Assembly (NCBI GenBank): GCA_937952305.1
Contig: CALFZO010000109.1
Span: 62,001 to 126,000 of the forward strand
Length of the DNA stretch: 64,000 bases
Source of the DNA: an uncultured Anaerolineales bacterium
GTDB lineage: Bacteria; Chloroflexota; Anaerolineae; Anaerolineales; UBA6663
Reading direction: 5' to 3'
Shown piece by piece: positions 9,558 through 16,437 of this stretch. Every line of letters begins with the position of its first letter. The stretch's first letter is position 1. Below the pieces are notes generated by a model that saw only the letters and a list, made by a program, of their open reading frames with translations, was not told where the DNA came from and made no database searches. The position numbers and the translations under genes are program-made.

Positions 9558-11028
9558 CGGCGTGGCCGCAACCGTCCAGCCACTGCCGGCCGTCGTGGGC
9601 GATGAAGGCATCGGCCTCGGGCGGACCGTCGGTGCCGCTCTCGTAGAAGTGCAGGGGCGCGGCGCCCGGAGACTCCCAGCCCTTCAGCAGCGGATCGATG
9701 AGGCGCCAGGCCGCCTCGATCTCGTCGGCGCGCGTGAACAGCGAGGCGTCGCCGTTCAGCGCGTCCAGCAGCAGGCGCTCGTAGGCATCGGGCAGGGCGC
9801 CATCCCCGAACGAATCGCGGAAGTGAAAGTCCATGTCCACCGAGCGGGTCTCCTGGGCGGAATCCGGGACCTTGGCTTCGAAGCGCAGGTGAATGCCTTC
9901 GTCCGGCTGGATGCAGATGGAGAGCACGTTGCTGGTGAGGCGGTGGCCGGGCGGGAAGTTGAAGAGCACGTGCGGCGGGCGCCGGAACTGGACGATGATG
10001 TGGGACGACTTGGAGCGCAGACACTTGCCCGAGCGCAGGTAGAACGGCACACCCTGCCAGCGCCAGTTGTCCACGTGCAGGCGCAGGGCGGCGTAGGTTG
10101 GGGTCTGCGAGTTCACGGCGACACCGGCCGTGTCCCGGTACTTGCGGTACTGGGCGCGCACCGCGTGCTGGGTCAGGCCCTCGGCCGTCATTGGCCGGAT
10201 GGCCTGCAGCACCTTGACCTTCTCGTTGCGGACGGCGTCGGCGTTGAAGGAGGCCGGCGGCTCCATCGCCACCAGGGTCAGCAGTTGGAGCAGGTGGTTC
10301 TGGAACATGTCGCGCAGCACGCCGGCCTGGTCGTAGTAGCCGGCCCGGTGCCCGACGTCCACGGATTCCGCCACCGTGATCTGCACGCTGTAGACGTAGT
10401 TGCGGTTCCAGACCGGCTCGAAGATGGTGTTGGCGAACCGGAAGAACAGGATGTTCTGGGCCGTCTCTTTGCCCAGGTAGTGGTCGATGCGGTAAATCTG
10501 GTGCTCGTTGAAGGCGCTGTGGACGTCCTGATTCAGCTGACGCGCCGAGACCAGGTCGTGGCCGAAGGGCTTCTCGATCACCAGGCGCCGCCAGCCGCCT
10601 TCGGCCTCAGTCGTCAGGCCGGCTGCCCCAAGGTGCCGCGCCACCGGGGCGTAGTACTCGGGCGCCGTCGCCAGGTAATACAGGCGGTGGACGGCCGGGT
10701 CGTTGCCTTCCAGTTCGGCCAGCTGGCGGCCAAGCTGCTCGAAGTCCGCGGGCGTATCCAGGTCGCCGCGACAGTAGGCGATGTCGGCGGCGAAAGCCTG
10801 CCAGCGCGCCGCCGAGTAATCCCGGGGCGCAAACGCCTCCAGGCCGGTGCGCAGGTGCTCGCGGAAGTCGTCGGTGGACCACGGCCGCCGGGCATACCCG
10901 ACGATGCGCAGCTTCTCCGGCAGGCGGCCCTTGCGCTGCAAGTTGAACAGCGCCGGGATGAGCTTGCGCTGGGTCAGGTCGCCCGAGGCGCCGAAGATGA
11001 CGAGCGTAGTGCGCGGGGCAGAACTCAT
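9550..11028 (-). CDS. zwf: Glucose-6-phosphate dehydrogenase
   Basis: Oxidises glucose-6-phosphate to 6-phosphogluconolactone with NADP+, the first step of the oxidative pentose-phosphate pathway. The 492-residue protein has the N-terminal nucleotide motif GASGDLTQRKL and the active-site motif RIDHYLGKE. ATG at 11028 is preferred because AGGAG lies 6 nt upstream; an in-frame TTG at 11043 has no SD. Same strand and order as pgl upstream (pgl, gnd relic, zwf), so it was probably once one operon. The stop sits in the tRNA-Glu terminator region. Confidence 0.95.
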   Translation of the reverse strand: MSSAPRTTLVIFGASGDLTQRKLIPALFNLQRKGRLPEKLRIVGYARRPWSTDDFREHLRTGLEAFAPRDYSAARWQAFAADIAYCRGDLDTPADFEQLGRQLAELEGNDPAVHRLYYLATAPEYYAPVARHLGAAGLTTEAEGGWRRLVIEKPFGHDLVSARQLNQDVHSAFNEHQIYRIDHYLGKETAQNILFFRFANTIFEPVWNRNYVYSVQITVAESVDVGHRAGYYDQAGVLRDMFQNHLLQLLTLVAMEPPASFNADAVRNEKVKVLQAIRPMTAEGLTQHAVRAQYRKYRDTAGVAVNSQTPTYAALRLHVDNWRWQGVPFYLRSGKCLRSKSSHIIVQFRRPPHVLFNFPPGHRLTSNVLSICIQPDEGIHLRFEAKVPDSAQETRSVDMDFHFRDSFGDGALPDAYERLLLDALNGDASLFTRADEIEAAWRLIDPLLKGWESPGAAPLHFYESGTDGPPEADAFIAHDGRQWLDGCGHAEK

Positions 11029-11069
11029 AAGGCGCTCCTGCAAGGCCGTCCGGGGCGGACGGCGGGTGA

Positions 11070-11243
11070 TCAGGCGGTCTTGACGGCGTGGCCGCCGAAC
11101 TGGTTGCGCCTGGCGGCCGGCGGTCTGGCAGCGTAGCCGTCGTCCTGGCGGCTGACAAACCGCCTCATCGGCGCCAGCGTGATCCCGGGCGCCGGCCCGT
11201 CCAGGTCGTTGGCGGCGGCCACGCCCCAGCGGCCCTCGCCCGA
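11070..11243 (-). pseudogene. Relic of 6-phosphogluconate dehydrogenase (C-terminus)
   Basis: No intact gene lies between pgl and zwf, but the minus-strand frame ending at TGA 11072-11070 reads as the end of a 6-phosphogluconate dehydrogenase. Recognisable pieces, N to C, are SGEGRW, LDGPAPGITLAPMRRF, VSRQDDGYAARP and RNQFGGHAVKTA. Functional enzymes of the short (about 300-residue) Gnd type read roughly GEGRW..., VPAPVITLALxxRF, SRQDDSxAAK and LRNxFGGHAVK in the same order. Apparent L-to-P and V-to-G changes, a stop codon about 45 codons further upstream in frame, and no start codon show it is dead. The family assignment is from memory of the motifs. Confidence 0.75.
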
Positions 11244-11362
11244 GCAGCCTCCTTCAGCGCCAGGAACGCGGACCGCTGGCCTTGTTTCTGGCCAGCGGCG
11301 CCAGGGCGCCCGCCCAACGGAGACTCGGCGAGCGCTGCGGACGTTTCAATTGCGGCCGGAGG
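11244..11362. other. Non-coding stretch upstream of the gnd relic
   Basis: About 120 nt between the recognisable gnd remnant and the pgl stop codon. All minus-strand frames are broken or lack Gnd motifs. It probably represents further decayed gnd sequence or a deletion junction; I see no promoter or hairpin. Confidence 0.4.
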
Positions 11363-12115
11363 TCACTTGAGCTTGTGCGCGGCGGCCCGATCCACCATCC
11401 ACAAGACGAAGCCGTCTTCGGGTTGGATGCGGCTGGCCGGCCACCGGGTCGGGTCGGGCTTGCCCTGCCGGATGGCGGCCAGGGCTTCCGCTTTGGTCTC
11501 GCCGGTGACCAGAAACAAGATGGTGCGGGCGCTGTTGAACACAGCCGGCGCCAGGGTGACGCGCTCCGCCGGCCGGTCCTGGTAATCGGCGGTGATGGCC
11601 AGGACGGGTTGGCCCGAGGCGGGGATGACGCCTGGAAACAAAGACGCAACGTGGCCGTCATCGCCGAGGCCGAGCAGTGCCAGGTCGAAGCGCGGCCAGC
11701 GTTGCTGCGGATCGGCCAGGGTGGCGCGGGCGAACTCCTGCAGTGTGGTGGCGTACTCACGCGCGGCGGCGGCGGCGCCCAGTTCACCCTGGATGCGATG
11801 GATGTTGGCGGGCGGGAGCGGCACGTTCTCCAGCCACAGTTCGTGGGCCTGGCGATAGTTGCTCTCGGCATGGTCCGGCGGCACACAGCGCTCATCGCCC
11901 CAGAAGATGTGCAGGCGCGTCCAGGGGATGGTCAGGCTGTAGGGCGGCTGGCCGAGCAGACGGTACAGGCGCTCGGGCGTGCGGCCGCCGGACACCGCCA
12001 GGGTAAAGGGATGCCCGTCCGCAATCGGTTCGCGCGTCAGCGCACTGACATACTCGGCCGCCGCGCGGCTCAGGGAGACAGGGTCGTCAAAGACCAGGAG
12101 TTGTGAGTTGGACAT
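11363..12115 (-). CDS. pgl: 6-phosphogluconolactonase
   Basis: Hydrolyses 6-phosphogluconolactone, the product of Zwf, to 6-phosphogluconate. The 250-residue protein has SGGRTPERLYRLL near residue 45 and WGDERCVPPDHAESNY near residue 75, and LGLGDDGHVASLFPG near residue 150, all hallmarks of the DevB/Pgl family within the glucosamine-6-phosphate isomerase fold. It is upstream of zwf on the same strand with a gnd relic in the gap. A TATAAT on the minus strand (12149-12154) about 34 nt upstream of the ATG may be its promoter. Confidence 0.93.
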   Translation of the reverse strand: MSNSQLLVFDDPVSLSRAAAEYVSALTREPIADGHPFTLAVSGGRTPERLYRLLGQPPYSLTIPWTRLHIFWGDERCVPPDHAESNYRQAHELWLENVPLPPANIHRIQGELGAAAAAREYATTLQEFARATLADPQQRWPRFDLALLGLGDDGHVASLFPGVIPASGQPVLAITADYQDRPAERVTLAPAVFNSARTILFLVTGETKAEALAAIRQGKPDPTRWPASRIQPEDGFVLWMVDRAAAHKLK

Positions 12116-12148
12116 GGTGCAAGCGGCCCACTGTCCGGGCGCGCCGCC

Positions 12149-12154
12149 ATTATA
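12149..12154 (-). promoter_or_regulatory. -10 box upstream of pgl
   Basis: A perfect TATAAT on the minus strand, 33 nt before the pgl start codon. No good -35 is seen at 16-18 nt, so the promoter is only tentative. Confidence 0.4.
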
Positions 12155-12213
12155 GGCGAGACTCCGCCGCCCGCGGGCGGCGGACCGGCCAGAAAGTTAG
12201 AGCCTTGGCTGGC

Positions 12214-12906
12214 TCAGGCTGGCGCTGGGCCGCCGTCGGTCCACGGCCGCAGGTAGCGCGGCGGCTCGTCGACCCGGTTCGCGTACAGGCCGTGGTAAGC
12301 GGGTGGCAGCAGCCGTGCGATCTGGATCATGATCTCATCGGCGACAGCCTGCCGGACGCTTTGGTTGACCGGGCCGTCCACCACTACCCGGTAGGCCGGG
12401 CCGACGGCGATGTGGAAATCGGTCCGGCGCAGGCGCTTGAGGTTGTCCCAGAAGGCCTCGCCGCCCCAGTAGGCGGCCGGCATTACCGGAGCGCCGCTGT
12501 GCAGGGCCAGCAGGGTTACGCCCGGATGCGCGCGCTGCAACTGGCCGGTGTAACTGCGGGTGCCCTCGGGCGCGATGCCCAGCACGTAGCCTTGCTGGAG
12601 CGCGGCCAGGGCCTTGCGGAAGGCGGCCGCGTCGCCCTCGCCGCGGCGCAGGGGGATGGCGCCGGCCAGTTGAAAGAACCAGGCCAGCGGCCCGTGCCAG
12701 GACTCGGCTTTGGCCAGGCCGGTGACCGGGCGCGGCCGCAGGTGGGTGTAGATGATCGGGACTTCCAGGAAGTTGATGTGGTTCGCGGCGATGATCAGCG
12801 GGCCGTGCGCCGGCACGCGCGCCAGGGCCGCATCGTCGATGCGGCACACGGCCCGGGTCAGCGCGCGAATCATCCGCATCACCACGTCAGCGGTGGCCGT
12901 GGTCAT
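12214..12906 (-). CDS. 1-acyl-glycerol-3-phosphate acyltransferase family (PlsC)
   Basis: A 230-residue PlsC-domain acyltransferase. The catalytic HX4D box is present as NHINFLEV: the His is kept and the usual Asp position reads Glu. A PEGTRS box follows (block III, EGTRSYTG). Blocks around the HX4D and EGTR motifs define lysophosphatidate acyltransferases of membrane phospholipid synthesis. The start ATG at 12906 overlaps the upstream stop as ATGA, so it is translationally coupled to the lipid kinase. The Asp-to-Glu change makes activity on the usual substrate less certain. Confidence 0.8.
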   Translation of the reverse strand: MTTATADVVMRMIRALTRAVCRIDDAALARVPAHGPLIIAANHINFLEVPIIYTHLRPRPVTGLAKAESWHGPLAWFFQLAGAIPLRRGEGDAAAFRKALAALQQGYVLGIAPEGTRSYTGQLQRAHPGVTLLALHSGAPVMPAAYWGGEAFWDNLKRLRRTDFHIAVGPAYRVVVDGPVNQSVRQAVADEIMIQIARLLPPAYHGLYANRVDEPPRYLRPWTDGGPAPA

Positions 12907-13835
12907 CCGGCCGCCCCCGTGATCACGTCCAGCCGGCCGGCCTGCAGTTCCAGGGTCAGCGTCCGCCCGTCGGTGCACAGCGTCTCGCCATCGGCGTGGG
13001 CGGGCAGGGCGCCGTGGACGGCCGTCACGGTGACGCGGCGCGCGCGTGTCTGGCGGATGGCGGGGTGGCCGGCCTGGCGGCCCTGCATGAAGCGCGGGAT
13101 GAGGCCCAGGATGCCGCGCCGACTCACTTGGCCGGCCACGCACACATCCAGCCAGCCGTCGTCCGGCGCGGCGCTCGGGCCCATCAGGAAGCCGCCGCCC
13201 ATGCGCCGGCCGTTCATCACCGACACCATCAGGGCCGGCTGCCGGACGCTCGTGCCGTCCAGGTCGATGTCCACCAGCGGCGCCTGATCGTAGAGCGACA
13301 CGGTCTTGAGCGCCGCCACGGCATAGCCGGCGAAGCCGCCCAGCGGCTTAAGTTTGGCGGCCTCGAAGCCGACCACGGCGTCAAAGCCGATGCCGACGCC
13401 GTTGCCGAAGTAGCGGCCGTCCGGGTACAGCCCGCCGGTCACGCGCCCGACATCGATCGGGCGGCGCCGGCCGCCCGCCAAGGCCTGGCAGCCCTCGTCC
13501 AGCCCGGACGGCGCGCCGACCCCAAACGCAAAGTCGTTCCCGCGCCCGATGGCCAGCACGCCCAGGGCCGGGCTGGGGCGGCCATCCGAGGACCGGCCCT
13601 GCAGCACGCCGTTGAGGACCTCGTTCACGGTGCCGTCGCCGCCCGCCGCGGCGATGACGGCATAGCCGTCGGCGGCGGCCGCGCTCGCCAGCTGGATGGC
13701 GTGGCCCGGCCCCTCAGTCGGCACCAGGTCGAAGTTCAGGCGCAGGGCTTGCAGGGTTTGGCGCAGACGCGGCGCCAGGCGGCCAGCCAGCCCGCCGCCG
13801 GCCGCCGGGTTGAGGATGATGAGATGGCGCTGCAT
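12903..13835 (-). CDS. Diacylglycerol/lipid kinase (DagK/YegS family)
   Basis: A 310-residue lipid kinase with the DAGK catalytic signature AAGGDGTVNEVLNG (about residues 62-75) and NPAAGGG at the N-terminus. These enzymes phosphorylate diacylglycerol or related lipids on the inner membrane face, recycling them into phosphatidate. Pairing with an acyltransferase by ATGA overlap supports a phospholipid role. The C-terminal half carries DGWLDVCVAG and HADGET, typical of the family's second domain. The exact lipid substrate cannot be read from the sequence. Confidence 0.88.
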   Translation of the reverse strand: MQRHLIILNPAAGGGLAGRLAPRLRQTLQALRLNFDLVPTEGPGHAIQLASAAAADGYAVIAAAGGDGTVNEVLNGVLQGRSSDGRPSPALGVLAIGRGNDFAFGVGAPSGLDEGCQALAGGRRRPIDVGRVTGGLYPDGRYFGNGVGIGFDAVVGFEAAKLKPLGGFAGYAVAALKTVSLYDQAPLVDIDLDGTSVRQPALMVSVMNGRRMGGGFLMGPSAAPDDGWLDVCVAGQVSRRGILGLIPRFMQGRQAGHPAIRQTRARRVTVTAVHGALPAHADGETLCTDGRTLTLELQAGRLDVITGAAG

Positions 13836-13841
13836 GGGTGG

Positions 13842-14543
13842 TTAGAAGAAATCGATCTCGACGACCTGACCGGTGATGTAGCGCGCCTCGTCCGAGGCCA
13901 GGAACACGCACACGCCGACGTGATCCTCGGCGCGCAGGATTTTTGTCTTGTCCTCGGCGATGGGGGCGCGCATGGCCGTGTCGCCTTTGCCGGGCGCCAC
14001 GGCGTTGACGCGGATGGCGTAAGGCTTGCCTTCCTCGGCGGCCGAAAGCGTGAAGCCGATCTGGCCCCATTTGCTGGCGGCGTAGGCGGCCATGTGGGCC
14101 GTGCCGCGCCGGCCGACCAGCGAAGAAATGTTGAGGATGGCGCCGCCGCCCTGTTTCTGCATCGGTTTCCAGACGTGCTTGGTGCACAAAAAGGTGCCGG
14201 TCAGGTTGACGGCGATGGCCTGCTCCCAGGAGGAGCGCGTGATGCCGTGGATGGGCCGCATGCTGCCCAGCCCGGCGTTGTTCACCAAGACATCCAGGCG
14301 TCCGAATTCGGCCAGCGCCCGCTGCAGGGCGGCCTGGACGGCGGCCTCGTCGGTGACATCACAGACCAGCGCCAGCGCCGGCCGGCCGAGGGCGCGCACC
14401 TCCTCGGCGGCTTTTTCGACCTCGGCCTGGGTGCGCGCCGCCAGCGCCACCGTGGCGCCCTCCCGCGCAAACCCCAACCCGAGGGCGCGACCGATGCCGC
14501 GGCCGCCGCCGGTGATAAAGGCGAACTTGTCTTGCAGACGCAT
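13842..14543 (-). CDS. Short-chain dehydrogenase/reductase
   Basis: A 233-residue classical SDR. It has the NAD(P) motif TGGGRGIG near residue 11, NNAG near residue 85, catalytic Ser in NISSL near residue 137 and the YxxxK motif YAASK near residue 150. The start MRLQDKFAFITGG fits an SDR N-terminus; longer in-frame starts upstream would run through the tRNA gene. It ends 6 nt before the lipid kinase gene, so the three genes form one minus-strand operon. Resemblance to FabG-like 3-oxoacyl reductases suits a lipid setting, but the substrate is not known. Confidence 0.88.
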   Translation of the reverse strand: MRLQDKFAFITGGGRGIGRALGLGFAREGATVALAARTQAEVEKAAEEVRALGRPALALVCDVTDEAAVQAALQRALAEFGRLDVLVNNAGLGSMRPIHGITRSSWEQAIAVNLTGTFLCTKHVWKPMQKQGGGAILNISSLVGRRGTAHMAAYAASKWGQIGFTLSAAEEGKPYAIRVNAVAPGKGDTAMRAPIAEDKTKILRAEDHVGVCVFLASDEARYITGQVVEIDFF

Positions 14544-14577
14544 GTGCGTTTCAGCTCCAGGCCCGAGAGTAGCGCGC

Positions 14578-14605
14578 ATTGTAAGCGAAGCCCGTTGGGC
14601 GTCAA
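14578..14605 (-). promoter_or_regulatory. Promoter of the SDR-lipid kinase-acyltransferase operon
   Basis: On the minus strand TTGACG (14605-14600) and TACAAT (14583-14578) are separated by 16 nt, with a leader of about 30 nt to the SDR ATG. Confidence 0.65.
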
Positions 14606-14659
14606 CCCGCTGCCGGCCGGCCCCGCGGACGGCGACTCGCCCATCTCCGGAAAACGTTT

Positions 14660-14668
14660 TGGTACAAT
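14660..14668 (+). promoter_or_regulatory. Extended -10 promoter of the Sec-type tRNA
   Basis: TG-G-TACAAT ends 7 nt before the tRNA 5' end, so transcription should begin at or within one base of the mature 5' terminus. No good -35 is seen. Confidence 0.5.
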
Positions 14669-14675
14669 TCCACGC

Positions 14676-14769
14676 GGGGATGGATGCTATCCGGTGGTGG
14701 CCACGGTCTTCAAAATCGCTGTGCCGTCTCTCTGAGACGGTAGGTGGGTTCGACTCCCATGCATCCCCG
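14676..14769 (+). tRNA. selC: Selenocysteine-type tRNA (anticodon TCA)
   Basis: A 94-nt class II tRNA that would decode UGA. GGGGATG (14676-14682) pairs with CATCCCC (14762-14768), and G14769 is the discriminator, as in tRNA-Sec. The D stem is 6 bp (14686-14691 with 14696-14701) closing a 4-nt CGGT loop, a Sec-specific feature. The anticodon loop CTTCAAA carries TCA at 14710-14712. A 7-bp variable stem (14724-14730 with 14734-14740) and a T arm follow. An eighth acceptor pair would be G-G, and the anticodon stem has an A-C mismatch, so some decay or an unusual fold is possible. Neighbours are not selA, selB or selD. Confidence 0.82.
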
Positions 14770-14851
14770 TAGCCCATTCGCGCCGGATCCACGTGGCAGT
14801 GCCGTAACACCCAGCCCCGGACCCGGCGCGACCTAGTCACACACGTACCGC

Positions 14852-16039
14852 ATGTATCCTTTCAAACAGTCCGCCCTGGCCGAGGCGGCCGCGCTGCGCC
14901 CGATTGTCGCGCAGGTCATGGCGATCGCCGACACGACCTACGGCGGCGCCGAATCCAGCTATGCGATCCGGTTTCGCGGCCAGCTCATCCGCGACTCGCG
15001 CGAGGCCTACGCCCTGGTCGCTGAGCAGTTCCGGCCGTTGGGCTACACACCCTTGTTCCGCAAGGATGGCCAGGATCACCTGGTGCTGGCGGTGGCGGGC
15101 GTGATCGCGCCGGCTCCCAACCAGCCGTGGATGAACGCCCTCTTGCTCGCGCTGACGATCGTCAGCATGCTGCTGACTGGAGGCGCCTATGGCTACGCCG
15201 GGCCGGCGCCGCAGTCTGTGGGGGAGTGGCTGGCGCTCATGGCGCGCGGCTGGCCGTTCCTGTTCAGCATGCTCGGCATCCTGCTGGCGCATGAGCTGGG
15301 CCACTATTTCGCCGCCCGCTACCACAAGGTGGCGGTGACGCCGCCGTACTTCATCCCGTTTCCGCTAAGCCTGTTTGGGACGCTGGGGGCTTTCATCCAG
15401 CTCAAAGCGCCGCCCACCAATCGGCGGGTGCTGCTCGATATCGGTCTGGCTGGGCCGCTGGCTGGTTTTGTGGTGGCCGTGCCGGTGTTGCTGCTGGGTC
15501 TGTGGCGCTCTCAGCCGCTGCAGCCCGTCCCGCTGGACCAGATCAGCGGCTTTGAGGGCAATTCGATCCTGTACGTGCTGCTCAAGTTCGTGGTGTACGG
15601 GCGCTGGCTGCCCGAGCCGGCCTCCTTCGGTGATATGCCGGCCTGGCTCTACATGTTGCGCTTCTACACCCTGGGCTTCCCGGCGCCCGCCGGCGGCACC
15701 GACGTCTTTCTGGACCAGGTGGCCTGGGCGGGCTGGGCCGGTCTGCTGGTGACCGGCCTGAACCTCATCCCGGCCGGCCAGTTGGACGGCGGCCACGCCC
15801 TCTACGTGCTCATCGGGCGTCACGCCCGCCGGCTGGTGCCCGTGATCATCGCCGTGCTGGTGGGCTTGGGCTTCTTCTGGAACGGCTGGTGGATCTGGGC
15901 CGGCCTGATCCTCCTGGTGGGCCGCACGCATGCCGAGCCTCTGGATCAGATCACGGAGCTGGACCCCGTGCGCCGGCTGCTGGCGATCGGCGCGCTGGTG
16001 TTGTTCGTGCTGGTGATCACGCCGATCCCGTTTTTGTGA
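14852..16039 (+). CDS. Site-2-type membrane metalloprotease (M50)
   Basis: A 395-residue intramembrane zinc protease. It has a soluble N-terminal domain of about 95 residues, then at least six membrane helices. The zinc-binding HELGH is at residues 147-151 inside the second helix, and the third ligand motif NLIPAGQLDGG (the NxxPxxxLDG box) is near residue 310. Soluble N-terminus, long membrane region and FxxPFP loop resemble plastid EGY-type and Chloroflexota M50 proteins. Such proteases cleave membrane-bound regulators; the substrate is unknown. Confidence 0.9.
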   Translation: MYPFKQSALAEAAALRPIVAQVMAIADTTYGGAESSYAIRFRGQLIRDSREAYALVAEQFRPLGYTPLFRKDGQDHLVLAVAGVIAPAPNQPWMNALLLALTIVSMLLTGGAYGYAGPAPQSVGEWLALMARGWPFLFSMLGILLAHELGHYFAARYHKVAVTPPYFIPFPLSLFGTLGAFIQLKAPPTNRRVLLDIGLAGPLAGFVVAVPVLLLGLWRSQPLQPVPLDQISGFEGNSILYVLLKFVVYGRWLPEPASFGDMPAWLYMLRFYTLGFPAPAGGTDVFLDQVAWAGWAGLLVTGLNLIPAGQLDGGHALYVLIGRHARRLVPVIIAVLVGLGFFWNGWWIWAGLILLVGRTHAEPLDQITELDPVRRLLAIGALVLFVLVITPIPFL

Positions 16040-16059
16040 GGCCGCTGGGAAACGTGGCG

Positions 16060-16380
16060 ATGGTGTCGGAAATCTCGGCTCGGGAACTGGACGACCGCCT
16101 GCGGGGGCCGAGGCCGCCGCTGCTCATCGACGTGCGGGAGCCGAATGAATGGGCGTTCTGCCGCATCGCCGGCGCGCAGCTCAAGCCGCTGAGCCAGATC
16201 CAAGACTGGCTGGGAAGCCTGGACCCGGCGGCCGAGATCGTCTTCCAGTGCCACAGCGGCGTGCGCAGCCTGCAGGTGGCCCACTACTTGCAGGCTCAGG
16301 GCTTTCAGCGCGTGTATAACCTGCGCGGCGGCATCGACGCCTGGTCTCGGGAAGTGGACCCGAGCGTGCCGCGCTACTAA
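16060..16380 (+). CDS. Rhodanese-domain sulfurtransferase
   Basis: A 106-residue single rhodanese domain. The N-terminal LIDVREPNEW and the active-site loop CHSGVRS, with catalytic Cys64, are intact, so sulfur transfer is plausible. ATG 16060 is preferred because GGGA lies 9 nt upstream; a GTG at 16054 is also in frame. It starts 21 nt after the M50 protease stop. Single-domain rhodaneses carry persulfide sulfur or act in thiol chemistry. No partner for it can be named from the neighbours. Confidence 0.9.
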   Translation: MVSEISARELDDRLRGPRPPLLIDVREPNEWAFCRIAGAQLKPLSQIQDWLGSLDPAAEIVFQCHSGVRSLQVAHYLQAQGFQRVYNLRGGIDAWSREVDPSVPRY

Positions 16381-16437
16381 CCGTCAGGGCAAGACCGACG
16401 GCCGGGCCTCTTGCGCCGGCTCTTCTCAAGACGACGC

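Noticed and set aside
14676..14769. A serine or leucine class II tRNA
   Set aside because: The anticodon TCA reads UGA, and a 6-bp D stem with a 4-nt loop and discriminator G do not fit tRNA-Ser or tRNA-Leu.
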